Below, piece by piece: positions 1 through 8,844 of a stretch of 64,000 bases of DNA. The position numbers and the translations under genes were made by a program. Location: positions 9,375 to 73,374 of the forward strand of contig JBJXHC010000075.1 of NCBI GenBank assembly GCA_046160825.1, in the 5' to 3' direction. The notes under the pieces are model-generated. The model saw only the letters and a list, made by a program, of their open reading frames with translations. It had not been told where the DNA came from and did no database searches. Origin of the DNA: JBJXHC01 sp046160825 (GTDB taxonomy: Bacteria; Bacteroidota; Ignavibacteria; UBA10030; UBA6906). Each line of letters opens with the position of its first letter. Position 1 is the first letter of the stretch.

Positions 1-543
1 GTCCCGTACCAATGCCACCTGCTCACGCAACCATTCTAACGGTTGTCGGACAACGTATTGTTTTGATGCCGCAATATCGTCAACCCTTGATTTCAAGCGG
101 ACAAGCCATCCCTTTCCATACGGATCAGTCAATATGAGCGAAGGGTCTCTCAGAACATCAGGGTTTGGCTCGACAACTCCACCGGCAACAGGTGTTGCCA
201 GGCGGAATGATCGTCCGTTCGCACCCACTGAAAAATCAGCACAAGAGGGTATCGTCGTCTCTCCAGCGGGTGGGACGGAGATGGTTTCGACTACTCCCAT
301 CAGACGGCTAAGAAACCCGTCAACCCCCAGCGTAATTGTCCCATCGTGGTTGGTCCGCATCCACATATGGTTGGTAGCGAGTTCGACATCCTCCGGGAGA
401 TGACTCGGAAGTTGGAAAGGCAGTAGTCGCGACGTCGCTGGGAGCGGCTTTCGGACCACTGCGGGCTGGCTGCGTTTTTTTTGAACAACATGGTCGATAG
501 CCAGGAAAACAATCAGTGTGCAAAGTACGAGTAGGACTGTCAT
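1..543 (-). CDS. Membrane-anchored GcvH-like protein, partial at window edge
   Basis: The frame is open for 181 codons from ATG at 543 to the window edge, so the C-terminus is missing. Residues 1-20 form a hydrophobic N-terminal membrane anchor. From about residue 58 there is a glycine-cleavage-H-like fold: an HMWMR motif, then TPVAG (about 116-120), then DPYGKGWL, matching the HxWV, SPVSG and DPYGxGWL signatures of GcvH. The lysine that carries lipoate in true GcvH (seven residues before the SPVSG-equivalent) is a glycine here, so it is probably not lipoylated. A ribosome site (AGAGGAG) lies about 8 nt before the ATG. It starts 13 nt after the stop of the related gene at 557-1210, so the two are co-transcribed paralogues. 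Function unknown; it may serve as a scaffold or ligand-binding domain. Confidence 0.7.
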   Translation of the reverse strand, partial: MTVLLVLCTLIVFLAIDHVVQKKRSQPAVVRKPLPATSRLLPFQLPSHLPEDVELATNHMWMRTNHDGTITLGVDGFLSRLMGVVETISVPPAGETTIPSCADFSVGANGRSFRLATPVAGGVVEPNPDVLRDPSLILTDPYGKGWLVRLKSRVDDIAASKQYVVRQPLEWLREQVALVRD

Positions 544-556
544 GGTAGATTCTCCT

Positions 557-1210
557 CTATGATTTCGATTTCTTTTCCGTGACTAATGCACCGTCACGCA
601 CATCGACATGAAAAAACTGGTGAGCAATGGCCAGCCATTCATCGTCCGAGCATTTGTCCGAAAGATTCTGCAACAGAACCCCACCTTCCTGGAACATCAA
701 TCCAGGTGTTCTCGAAAAGAACCGGAGCAGTTCAGCGCGTTCCATATCCTGCCATTTGATGGCCGCCCTTCCAGTGAAGAGGTTATTCAGTTGGAAATTG
801 AGTTTCGTTGGCCGCACTTTGAATAACCATCCATCACCATAGGGAGAGCTATTGACAAGTTCAGGGTTGTTCCTTACCATTTCGTTTTTCTCGATTACCC
901 AGCCACTCACCGGACTTCTCATGGGCACCACACGATTACCGTGTCGTACGACCCATCCAACCTCACCCTGGCGTACGCTGTGAAGCAATCGTGGGAGCTC
1001 CAACTCTTCAACGATTCCGATGACGGATTGGCCGAAATCATCGATGCCGATAATCACATCTCCATCCCGTGTTTGTCTCATCCACGTATGACCCGGATGC
1101 ATGTAGCGCTTCACCATTACGGGTTCAGGGCGGACTTCGGGTTTTTCTTTTGCCATCATTCGGATGAGAATGATGATTGTCGCAGTGATTATTGCAAGTA
1201 TGAGCGACAT
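557..1210 (-). CDS. Membrane-anchored GcvH-like protein without lipoyl lysine
   Basis: 217 aa. The start is set at ATG 1210 because a strong GGAGG site (1214-1220) precedes it; an upstream in-frame ATG at 1279 has none. One N-terminal transmembrane segment (residues 2-19) is followed by a GcvH-like domain (about 37-135) with HTWMR (41-45), IGIDDFGQ (54-61), SPVSGWV (99-105) and SSPYGDGWLF (121-130). The expected lipoyl-lysine position is Asn92, so this cannot be a normal aminomethyl carrier. A C-terminal extension of about 80 residues has no recognised motif. It is divergent from the cytochrome locus starting at 1744 and is followed by a paralogue. Known family: PF01597-like fold. The role is not known; membrane anchoring next to a respiratory locus suggests a link to electron transfer, which is inference. 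Confidence 0.75.
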   Translation of the reverse strand: MSLILAIITATIIILIRMMAKEKPEVRPEPVMVKRYMHPGHTWMRQTRDGDVIIGIDDFGQSVIGIVEELELPRLLHSVRQGEVGWVVRHGNRVVPMRSPVSGWVIEKNEMVRNNPELVNSSPYGDGWLFKVRPTKLNFQLNNLFTGRAAIKWQDMERAELLRFFSRTPGLMFQEGGVLLQNLSDKCSDDEWLAIAHQFFHVDVRDGALVTEKKSKS

Positions 1211-1257
1211 GGCAACCTCCTTTGGGATTCTGTTCACCTCTGTCGAAGAGCAATAGT

Positions 1258-1274
1258 CCCAAGAAGTTTGCCAG
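1258..1274 (-). promoter_or_regulatory. Possible -24/-12-like element upstream of the GcvH-like pair
   Basis: On the minus strand the sequence reads CTGGCAAACTTCTTGGG, that is TGGCA then six bases then TTGG, 48 nt before the ATG at 1210. It resembles the motif found upstream of other genes in this window, but the -12 half is GG rather than GC or GA. Weakest member of the set. Confidence 0.2.
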
Positions 1275-1678
1275 ATCACCCACGGAATTTTATCGGTGTA
1301 AGCTCATGCGACACAACAGATTGGAGTCTGTTGCAAAAATGAACATGCGATGAGGTGAGATGATATAGTTGAATAATGCAACAGCACCTTCGGATGGGAG
1401 CCAGGGTTTTGTCTGGATCTGCTTGTTGTCAATAGGGTTGAAAATGTGTTGAAAATTGAATCGGGACTGTGTAAGTACTCATCACTTCCAGACTGGAGGT
1501 CGTTGATGCGGGAACAAAGTCAAGTCCCATTCATGTTGCCCCACTGGACGGAATTTGCACCTCCAGAAATAGCTGTTGAGGTTTTCAATACTGGCATCCA
1601 TTCCGACCCATATTTCTCACAATTGAGAAGATGCAGCCCTATTTGAGACGCAATTCCAGCAATTTATTGCGTTCCACC

Positions 1679-1695
1679 TCGGCATGTGGTTTGAA
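1679..1695 (+). promoter_or_regulatory. Candidate -24/-12 promoter of the cytochrome locus
   Basis: TCGGCATGTGGTTTGAA: GG and GA separated by ten bases, with GGCAT and TTGAA halves. It lies 49 nt before the ATG at 1744. It matches the TTGGCAT-N5-TTGA pattern seen at 11192, 13739 and 16196. The -12 half has GA instead of the GC of classical sigma-54 promoters. Confidence 0.38.
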
Positions 1696-1743
1696 CTTGT
1701 GAAAGGTGTTGAATTGTCGATACAACAGTCGATTTGCACGGTG

Positions 1744-3882
1744 ATGAAACTCTCAACACTCATACTCACATTTATTTTCTCTTCGATTGCTGGACTGGAC
1801 CTCCTTGCCCAGGACAACAATCAGTGTCTGACCTGTCACGGTGAGCACACCCTTTCAATGGAGAAGAAGGGAAAGTCGATTTCCCTTTTTGTGAATGCGC
1901 CCGCATTGCAGAAGTCAGCACACGGCGATCTCGAATGCGTCGGATGCCATGAAGGACTTTCCGGCGATGAGATTCCGCATGCAAAGAAGATCAAAGCTGT
2001 CGACTGCATGAGCTGCCACGACAGCCAGGGGCTTACCCATTACAAGGAAAGCGTCCACGCTCTCAAGAAGGCAAATGGGTCTGCTGCGGCTACCTGCGCG
2101 GACTGTCATTCAACGCACGCGATTCAGAGAATCTCTGAAAAGGATCCCCATGCAAGGCAAGAATTTGGTATTGGCGTCTGCGCGACTTGTCACAATGATC
2201 TGAAAAACAAGTTCATGGCTTCAGACCATGGCAAAGCCTTCAAGGCCGGCACAAAAGGGGCTCCGGCCTGTATAGACTGTCATGGCGAACACGGAGTTCA
2301 ATCCGCGCTGAATGACTCATCAACCACAAACCACAAGCAAGTTGCGGCAGTGTGTTTGAGCTGTCATCTGGATAATCCGGATGTCCGTGCGAAGGTTGGA
2401 CCCTCTGCCGGGTTTGTGTCAAGCTATGAGCAGAGTGTTCACGGTCAGGCGTTGAAGCATGGAAATGACATGGCTGCAACGTGTACTGATTGCCACAGCA
2501 GTCACGAAATGCGAAAGGGGTCTGACCCCCTGTCAAAGGTTGCAAAGAAAAACATTGCCTCAACGTGTGGCCAATGCCACGGCGATGTTGAATCGCAGTA
2601 CGCCTTCAGCGTTCATGGCAAGGCGGTCGCTGCCGGGATTGCTGCTTCAGCGACGTGTACAGACTGTCACGGTGAGCATAACATCCTCTCGCCAAAAGAC
2701 GACCGTTCGCCTGTTTCCACAAAGAATGTTTCCGTTCAGGTCTGCTCGCCATGTCATGCGTCCGTTAAACTCAACGAGAAGTACGGGTTGGCCAGCGACC
2801 GATTCCAGAGTTTCGCGGACAGTTACCATGGTCTTGCAGGCAGAGCGGGTGATATCGAGGTTGCCAATTGCGCAAGCTGCCACGGCATTCATGACATCAA
2901 ACCCTCCACAGATTCAACATCTCGAATTCATGCCAAGAATCTTGTGAACACATGTGGTACATGTCATCCCGGTGCCAATGAGAACTTCACCAAAGGCTCC
3001 GTGCATGTCATCGCAACTTCCGGTGAGGACAGGATTCTGTATTTTGTTGCCACCTCCTACATCGTCCTGATTATTGTGACGATCGGCGGAATGTTCCTCC
3101 ATAATCTTCTCGATTTCATAAGGAAGTCAAAGCGGAAATTGATGGAGCGCCGCGGATTGATCCACCACCCACCAGCGGAAAACAGGTTGTATCTGCGGAT
3201 GTCGCTGGGGGAAAGAATTCAGCACGGTACTCTGCTCGTCAGTTTTACAACACTTGTGCTTACAGGTTTTGCACTCCGGTTTCCGGATGCCTGGTGGGTG
3301 GCTCCAGTGCGCGATATTAGTCCAATGATGTTTGACCTCCGGAGTCTCAGTCACAGGATTGCCGGCGTGCTGATGGTACTCGTAAGTCTTTATCACATCT
3401 ACTACGTTCTTGTTGTCCCCAGAGGAAAGCAACTTCTGCGTGATATGCTTCCCGGGCGAAACGATCTTACCGATGTGTATGGCGTTGTGAAATACAACCT
3501 CGGACTTGCATCCGTCAAGCCGGGGTTCAAACGCTTCAGCTACATTGAGAAGGCCGAGTATTGGGCACTCATCTGGGGAACGTTTGTGATGGCCGTGACC
3601 GGGTTCATCCTCTGGTTCGACAATATGTTCATTGGCCTGCTCACAAAACTCGGATGGGATATTGCGCGCACCATCCACTATTACGAGGCCTGGCTTGCGA
3701 CGCTTGCAATCATAGTCTGGCATTTCTACTTCGTAATCTTCAACCCCGATACGTATCCACTCAACGTCGCTTTTTGGAAGGGGACGCTCACGGAAGAAGA
3801 AATGCATGAGGAACATCCACTGGAGTTGGAGGAATTGAAGCGAAAGGAAGAATCTGAAGGAGAAACAGGTGGAGAGGGCTAA
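1744..3882 (+). CDS. 13-heme cytochrome c fused to b-type membrane domain (CbcL-like)
   Basis: 712 aa from ATG 1744, chosen because it begins directly with a signal peptide (residues 1-22, ending in LLAQ); a longer in-frame start at 1684 would bury it. Residues 28-415 carry 13 CXXCH motifs (CLTCH first, CGTCH last), all canonical. From about residue 427 there are about five transmembrane helices with several histidines, of the cytochrome b561/HydC-FdnI gamma-subunit type, then an acidic cytoplasmic tail. This order (multiheme c domain, then diheme b domain) is that of Geobacter CbcL, a menaquinol oxidase feeding periplasmic cytochromes. Here it is probably the quinol-oxidising entry point of the cytochrome locus. 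The number of c hemes is larger than I recall for CbcL. Domain architecture is seen; the quinol:cytochrome role is inferred. Confidence 0.85.
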   Translation: MKLSTLILTFIFSSIAGLDLLAQDNNQCLTCHGEHTLSMEKKGKSISLFVNAPALQKSAHGDLECVGCHEGLSGDEIPHAKKIKAVDCMSCHDSQGLTHYKESVHALKKANGSAAATCADCHSTHAIQRISEKDPHARQEFGIGVCATCHNDLKNKFMASDHGKAFKAGTKGAPACIDCHGEHGVQSALNDSSTTNHKQVAAVCLSCHLDNPDVRAKVGPSAGFVSSYEQSVHGQALKHGNDMAATCTDCHSSHEMRKGSDPLSKVAKKNIASTCGQCHGDVESQYAFSVHGKAVAAGIAASATCTDCHGEHNILSPKDDRSPVSTKNVSVQVCSPCHASVKLNEKYGLASDRFQSFADSYHGLAGRAGDIEVANCASCHGIHDIKPSTDSTSRIHAKNLVNTCGTCHPGANENFTKGSVHVIATSGEDRILYFVATSYIVLIIVTIGGMFLHNLLDFIRKSKRKLMERRGLIHHPPAENRLYLRMSLGERIQHGTLLVSFTTLVLTGFALRFPDAWWVAPVRDISPMMFDLRSLSHRIAGVLMVLVSLYHIYYVLVVPRGKQLLRDMLPGRNDLTDVYGVVKYNLGLASVKPGFKRFSYIEKAEYWALIWGTFVMAVTGFILWFDNMFIGLLTKLGWDIARTIHYYEAWLATLAIIVWHFYFVIFNPDTYPLNVAFWKGTLTEEEMHEEHPLELEELKRKEESEGETGGEG

Positions 3883-4123
3883 CACACGAGTCATCGAGGG
3901 TGTCATCCCTTTTTCATCCTTGTGGATGATTCCCTCAGAAGGGAAAAAACCTTATTTTTTGGCATGAATATTATTATGACTACGTCAGTTCACAATTTTC
4001 ATGGATTGCTTGTGTACAAAACGAGTCCTTGTTACATTGGTTACAAGTACGATGTTGTTGCTCACCGTTCTTTTCTTGATGTGATTCACTTCTTACTGTC
4101 ACCCATTGCCTAAGGAGAAAAAA

Positions 4124-4663
4124 ATGAGATCAGCCACGCGGGCCACTGCAATCATGCTTGCTACCCTTGTTGCAATCGGCGTTACTCTTGCCGATAATAA
4201 GTATACAGGTTCCAAGATGTGCGCCGCCTGCCATAAGTCGGGCAAAGGCGGAACTGCGTACGCAGTTTGGGAAAAGAGTGCCCACGCCAAAGCGTATCAA
4301 ACATTACTCAGTGACGCGTCCAAAAAAATCGCGAAGGACAAGGGACTGAAGACTGCGCCACATGAAAGTCCGGAATGCCTCAAGTGTCACGTGACCGGTG
4401 GTGGTGCAGCGAAGAATATTGAGGCCTCGTTTAAGAAGGAAGAGGGCATCACGTGCGAAGCATGCCACGGGGCGGCATCGGCATACAAAATGCTTCATAG
4501 CAAGGGTGATCTTGCAAAGTCAAAGGCGGCGGGGATGGATCCCGGCCAGAAAGATGCGAAGTTCTGTGTTACCTGCCATAATGCTGAAAGCCCGTCGCAC
4601 AAGTCAGCTTTCAAGTTGGACGAGATGTGGGTAAAAATAGAACACGCCCTTCCAAAGAAATAG
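4124..4663 (+). CDS. Tetraheme c554-like periplasmic cytochrome
   Basis: 179 aa. Start at ATG 4124 with AAGGAG 6-7 nt upstream. Signal peptide about 1-22, then four CXXCH motifs: CAACH, CLKCH, CEACH and CVTCH, spaced as in cytochrome c554-family proteins, with the widely conserved WxxSAHAKAYxTL stretch after heme 1. The C-terminus is charged and soluble. It lies between two membrane-bound quinol-oxidase-like cytochromes, so it is a reasonable periplasmic shuttle. A c554 enzymatic role (hydroxylamine pathway) is unlikely since no partner genes are here. High confidence in the tetraheme call, moderate in the role. Confidence 0.85.
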   Translation: MRSATRATAIMLATLVAIGVTLADNKYTGSKMCAACHKSGKGGTAYAVWEKSAHAKAYQTLLSDASKKIAKDKGLKTAPHESPECLKCHVTGGGAAKNIEASFKKEEGITCEACHGAASAYKMLHSKGDLAKSKAAGMDPGQKDAKFCVTCHNAESPSHKSAFKLDEMWVKIEHALPKK

Positions 4664-4732
4664 CTGAGCCCTGGCCGCGTGTATCGACGGCGAGGATTTG
4701 ATTCATCGGTTCGCTTGACTACGGAGTTCCAC

Positions 4733-6229
4733 TTGAAGCGCCGATTTCCGGATGTGATCTATAATCCCATCAGCATCGTAGGTGCTGCGCTCGCGAGCGT
4801 CAGCTTTGCAACCATTCTCTTCCTCACGCTGGTCGATATCACGCAGGATCATCCGCCTGCATACATCGGCATTATCTCTTATGTTATCCTTCCCGTACCG
4901 TTGGTTGTCGGGTTGGCCACCATCCCGATCGGAATTCTCCGCGAGAAGGCCCGTTTGCGCCAAGGTCTACCTGCCAGCCGGATGGCCTTTACGCTTGATC
5001 TCAATATTCCGAGGCAACGCGCCGCGATCATGCTTTTCGGCAGCGCAACAATCATCTTCCTCTTGTTCACGGCGTACGGCAGCTACAGGACATTCGAATG
5101 GACGGAATCAGTCGAGTTCTGCGGCGAGACGTGTCATTCGGTGATGGAACCTGAATTTACCGCGTACTTGAATTCTCCTCATGCACGTGTGAAGTGCGTG
5201 GAGTGCCATGTTGGATCCGGTGCCGATTGGTACCTGAGGTCAAAGCTGAGCGGAGCGTACCAAGTCTACGCAGTCATTGCCAACAACTATCCCCGGCCGA
5301 TTCCAACGCCGATAGCGAACCTGCGTCCAGCGCAGGAAACATGCGAACAGTGTCACTGGCCTTCGCACTTTGCCGGGGAGAAGAAATATGTGAACACGTA
5401 CTTCAAGTCGGATGAACAGAACACCCGATGGACCATTGCCCTTTTGATGAAAACGGGAGGTGGTAGCGCCGACCGTAGCCCGACGAGCGGCATTCATTGG
5501 CATATGAATATTGCAAATGAAATCACGTACGTCGCAACCGATACCCAGCGTCAGACAATCCCCTGGGTGAAAACCAAAAATAAGTTGACAGGTGAGGAGA
5601 CGGAGTATCTCTCTTCCGATGCAACGGAGTCGATAGACGAGCTGATGAAAGTCTCACCCAACAGAATGGACTGCATTGACTGCCACAACAGGCCCTCACA
5701 CATATATCGTCCTCCTGTCCGCATTGTTGACCAGAGCCTGGCCCTGGGAAGAATCAGCACCGACCTTCCAAGCATTCGTACCGCGTCCATTCAGGCATTG
5801 ACAGAACCCTATACATCGACCGAAGCAGCAATGGACAGCATCCCATTGATGATGGCTAATTTCTATGCTGATCAATATCCCATTGTGGCAGAAGAGAAGA
5901 AGGATCTCATCGCCAGTGCCTCCGAAGAACTTAAGACCCAGTTCAGTCGAAATTTCTTCCCGAAGATGAAGGTCAACTGGAAGGCATACCCCAACAATAT
6001 TGGACACATGACGGACCTGGGCTGTTTCCGTTGCCACGACGGGAAACATGTCAGCTCTACCGGCAAGGTGATCTCAAAAGACTGTAATAGTTGCCATACA
6101 ATACTGTATCAAGGGAGCGACCCCGTTCCGACAACATTGAGTATTGCGGGACTTGAGTTCCAGCACCCTGAAGACATCGGTGAAATCTGGAAGGAAATGA
6201 ATTGCAAGGATTGTCATACCGGTCAATGA
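4733..6229 (+). CDS. Heptaheme NapC/NirT-like inner-membrane cytochrome (ImcH-like)
   Basis: About 498 aa from TTG 4733, which has GGAG 6 nt upstream; a GTG at 4679 in the same frame lacks a ribosome site. Three transmembrane helices (about 10-35, 43-69, 95-120) precede a periplasmic multiheme region. The first heme site is CGETCH (130-135), a CX3CH variant followed by a nearby methionine. Six canonical sites follow: CVECH, CEQCH, CIDCH, CFRCH, CNSCH and CKDCH. Three N-terminal helices plus seven hemes recall ImcH of Geobacter, a quinol oxidase of the NapC/NirT family. It ends a three-gene run with the 13-heme and c554-like genes. The quinol-oxidase role is inferred from family and neighbours. 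Confidence 0.8.
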   Translation: MKRRFPDVIYNPISIVGAALASVSFATILFLTLVDITQDHPPAYIGIISYVILPVPLVVGLATIPIGILREKARLRQGLPASRMAFTLDLNIPRQRAAIMLFGSATIIFLLFTAYGSYRTFEWTESVEFCGETCHSVMEPEFTAYLNSPHARVKCVECHVGSGADWYLRSKLSGAYQVYAVIANNYPRPIPTPIANLRPAQETCEQCHWPSHFAGEKKYVNTYFKSDEQNTRWTIALLMKTGGGSADRSPTSGIHWHMNIANEITYVATDTQRQTIPWVKTKNKLTGEETEYLSSDATESIDELMKVSPNRMDCIDCHNRPSHIYRPPVRIVDQSLALGRISTDLPSIRTASIQALTEPYTSTEAAMDSIPLMMANFYADQYPIVAEEKKDLIASASEELKTQFSRNFFPKMKVNWKAYPNNIGHMTDLGCFRCHDGKHVSSTGKVISKDCNSCHTILYQGSDPVPTTLSIAGLEFQHPEDIGEIWKEMNCKDCHTGQ

Positions 6230-6344
6230 GGATTCATTTTTGATAAATGGGGTGATGTGTCTTTCTAAGTATTGAGAAAGGCCGGTCTCCCGGTTTCGGA
6301 AGCATAGGTTTTTCAAGGGTTTGGCAGGGTTTTCAAGAAGCACT

Positions 6345-6365
6345 GTTGGCATGCAGATTGCCAAC
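6345..6365 (+). promoter_or_regulatory. Candidate sigma-54 (-24/-12) promoter
   Basis: TTGGCATGCAGATTGCC at 6346-6362 matches the sigma-54 consensus TTGGCAC-N5-TTGC closely: GG and GC are separated by exactly ten bases. It would place the transcript start near 6373 and so favours ATG 6408 over 6372 for the barrel gene. The same bases form an inverted repeat, GTTGGCA/TGCCAAC, so an operator is an alternative reading. No rpoN or enhancer-binding protein gene is in the window. Confidence 0.55.
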
Positions 6366-6407
6366 GTCTAAATGGATTTGAACTATCCACCGAGAGCGAA
6401 TCGGACC

Positions 6408-7724
6408 ATGAGCGCAAAAACTGCTTTCTCGAAGAATCATACACGCCTTCTTACCATAGTCGCATTGTATGCATGCAGTGCCTCACTTGCTTTCGGGCAG
6501 TTGGTCAACGGTCGTTTCATTACTTCAGTGTACACATGGAAACAATATGACACCGTGGATGTCTCGAAGACATACGCACGTGGCTTTCAGTCGGTGCTAT
6601 TGGACGTTGCGCAAAACGACTTTAGTCTTCACGGCCACTTTCAGGGTGCCGTAATGCTGCAAAGCAAGCTCGATGAACTTCCGGATTACAGGCTCTACTA
6701 CGGCTACGCACAGTGGAAGAACATCGCTGATGTCGCGGACCTGTCGTTCGGAAGAGTTCCATTCTTTGTCGGTGTCGGTTCGGGGACGATTGATGGAGCG
6801 CTGACCAGGCTGAACTTCATGGACAAATCAGTTCGCCTGACACTGTATGGTGGGGCGAACACTCCGCTTGACATGACAATAAAAGAGTGGGGGCCTCTCA
6901 ACAAGAATTTTACCGTTGGCGGTCAGATTCTCATGACAGCACTTGATGAGTGGCGCTTTGGTCTCAGCTATATGAATCGGCAACGTGAGCGGCCCGGCTA
7001 CTGGGCACTTCGGGCGGATTCACTTTTCAATCCAACAACACTCTATGTTGATCCGAACCAAACGAAGGAGCAATACGCAAGCGGCGACATTTCTTATTCC
7101 CTCCCCAACATAGGCTTCCGGGTGCGGTATGACTATAACATCGACTACGAAAAGACCCAGCGTGGACAAGTAGGCGTTCGCTACTATCCATCCGATGAAT
7201 GGATTGTGAGTGCTGAATATCTTCATCGTGCGCCGCGGCTGTTCAGCAATTCATTCTTCGCGGTCTTTAACGCGCATACAACGGATGAAATGGAAGGCGG
7301 TGTGGATTACATAGTGATGCCCTCGGTTCGTACGTACGTCCGTGGCGCGTATGTGCAATACTCCGGGGACAATAGTTTTCGCTACACGGTGGGAGTGGCG
7401 AATGACTACGCCTCGGCCAGCTACCGCGGAAGTACGGGATACGCTGGCGAGCTAAGTACCATTTCGCTGCAAGGGTCGTACCCGCTCTGTGAACGCATGT
7501 TCATCCCAACTGCCGGCGTTTCGTTCACCTCATACAAACTCAACGTGGCCGACAATACCGAGAACACGCTTGCCGCAACCCTTGGCCTGATTGCCCGTCC
7601 CCTGCAAATGCTCTCGATCGATGTTCAGGGACAGTGGTTAAAGAATAAAGTCTATGAAAATGATGTGCGTTTGTACGTGGGGTTGAATATCTGGTTCACC
7701 GAACGGTTACACCTGTTTGAGTGA
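6408..7724 (+). CDS. Outer-membrane beta-barrel of the porin-cytochrome locus
   Basis: 438 aa from ATG 6408, chosen because the predicted promoter start is near 6373 and the signal peptide (about 8-30, ending SLAFG) then sits at the N-terminus. The rest is alternating aromatic and polar residues in strands of 8-12 with short turns, typical of a 14-18 strand barrel, with no heme sites. It ends with an aromatic strand (YVGLNIWF). It is followed 9 nt later by the 12-heme cytochrome gene and then by two more cytochromes, as in Geobacter porin-cytochrome clusters (OmbB/OmaB/OmcB). It shows no obvious sequence match to MtrB or OmbB that I can verify. Role as the sheath of a trans-outer-membrane heme wire is inferred. 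Confidence 0.7.
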   Translation: MSAKTAFSKNHTRLLTIVALYACSASLAFGQLVNGRFITSVYTWKQYDTVDVSKTYARGFQSVLLDVAQNDFSLHGHFQGAVMLQSKLDELPDYRLYYGYAQWKNIADVADLSFGRVPFFVGVGSGTIDGALTRLNFMDKSVRLTLYGGANTPLDMTIKEWGPLNKNFTVGGQILMTALDEWRFGLSYMNRQRERPGYWALRADSLFNPTTLYVDPNQTKEQYASGDISYSLPNIGFRVRYDYNIDYEKTQRGQVGVRYYPSDEWIVSAEYLHRAPRLFSNSFFAVFNAHTTDEMEGGVDYIVMPSVRTYVRGAYVQYSGDNSFRYTVGVANDYASASYRGSTGYAGELSTISLQGSYPLCERMFIPTAGVSFTSYKLNVADNTENTLAATLGLIARPLQMLSIDVQGQWLKNKVYENDVRLYVGLNIWFTERLHLFE

Positions 7725-7733
7725 GAGGTCCGA

Positions 7734-8795
7734 ATGATCCGTAAATATCTTCTCTTCACATCCACGTTGACCCTGGTTCTCGCCATTGCGACAATGACAA
7801 ACCTGCGCGTCATTGCGGGAAATACAATACCGGACACTCAGGACACCCATCCTTCCGGTATCAAGTTCTCACACAAAAAGCATATTCAGGAATTGGGTGC
7901 TGATTGCGCAACGTGCCATCCTTCCGGTGCAACAAGCAAGTTTTCGAAGGACGACCTTCGAAGTACACATGACCAGTGTACGACGTGCCATGAGGAACAG
8001 GTGACAAACGATTGTGCGTTCTGCCACACGAATCCGGAGAATATCGTCGCGCGTCCGGTCGCTGACCGGGAGATTATCTTCTCGCACGAAAGCCATCTTG
8101 CGATGACGGGTGTGGGGTGCGCCACGTGCCATAAGGGTGTGGAGGAAGTGGACCTTTCCAGCGCAAAGAACCTGCCCGACATGGCTACATGCAATACGTG
8201 TCATAATGATCGCAAGGCCACAAACACCTGTGAATCATGTCATACGGATTTCGTAACGCTGATTCCGACAGACCACAAGCGATCTGATTTTCTTCGCACA
8301 CATCGTGACGAAGCACGGCTCGGAGGCTTGCAGGCATCGTGTCAAACATGTCACAGCGAGCCATTCTGCCAGCAATGTCACCAGGGAGCCGGGCTGAAAG
8401 CATTTCGTCAGAAGGACCTGATGGTGGAACCACGCGCGAAGACTTCGACAAAGGACTCGCCGAAACGAACGATCTTGCAGAATGTGCATGAGTTGAACTA
8501 TCGCTTCATGCACGGCATTGACGCACGCGCCAAACAATCGGACTGCGCTTCATGTCACTCTACGGAGACATTCTGTGCGACATGCCATGAAGCGGGTGGC
8601 AACATTACGCAGGGCGTGTTCAAGCCAAAGTCACACTCGGTTCCGGGATTCACAACGCTGGGTCGGGGAACGGGCGGCGGCCTCCACGCTGAAGAAGCGC
8701 GCCGCGATATTGAGAACTGTGCAAGTTGCCACAATGTTGAGGGCCGCGACCCGAGTTGCATGACGTGCCACACTGAATCAGGACAGGTTCGCTAA
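7734..8795 (+). CDS. 12-heme periplasmic cytochrome c
   Basis: 353 aa with ATG 7734 behind GAGAGGTCC. An N-terminal signal peptide (about 1-26) is followed by 12 CXXCH motifs, first CATCH, last CMTCH, with many extra histidines of the FSHxxH type (FSHKKH, FSHESH) that serve as distal heme ligands in c3/c7-type cytochromes. No lipobox or other membrane segment, so it is probably soluble in the periplasm. Its position directly after the barrel gene and before a heme lipoprotein matches the periplasmic partner of a porin-cytochrome conduit. An oxidoreductase activity cannot be excluded. Heme count is directly visible; the role is inferred. Confidence 0.85.
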   Translation: MIRKYLLFTSTLTLVLAIATMTNLRVIAGNTIPDTQDTHPSGIKFSHKKHIQELGADCATCHPSGATSKFSKDDLRSTHDQCTTCHEEQVTNDCAFCHTNPENIVARPVADREIIFSHESHLAMTGVGCATCHKGVEEVDLSSAKNLPDMATCNTCHNDRKATNTCESCHTDFVTLIPTDHKRSDFLRTHRDEARLGGLQASCQTCHSEPFCQQCHQGAGLKAFRQKDLMVEPRAKTSTKDSPKRTILQNVHELNYRFMHGIDARAKQSDCASCHSTETFCATCHEAGGNITQGVFKPKSHSVPGFTTLGRGTGGGLHAEEARRDIENCASCHNVEGRDPSCMTCHTESGQVR

Positions 8796-8844
8796 GTTAA
8801 TGATGCCGAATGCAGAGAACGATTCATCCACAGGAGTAACGATC

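Larger units (their letters stand above)
1211..1743. other. Divergent intergenic region
   Basis: 533 bases between the divergent GcvH-like pair and the 13-heme cytochrome gene. No convincing gene: a 66-codon frame at 1446-1646 has no ribosome site and no recognisable protein features. The region holds the candidate promoters at both ends (1258-1274 minus, 1679-1695 plus). I see no RNA gene. Confidence 0.5.

Noticed and set aside
1446..1646. 66-codon plus-strand frame
   Set aside because: No ribosome site, no signal peptide or domain, and it lies in an intergenic region with promoter-like elements.
3959..3975. TTGGCATGAATATTATT upstream of the c554-like gene as another -24/-12 site
   Set aside because: The -24 half fits, but the -12 half is TTAT and the site is about 150 nt from the start codon.
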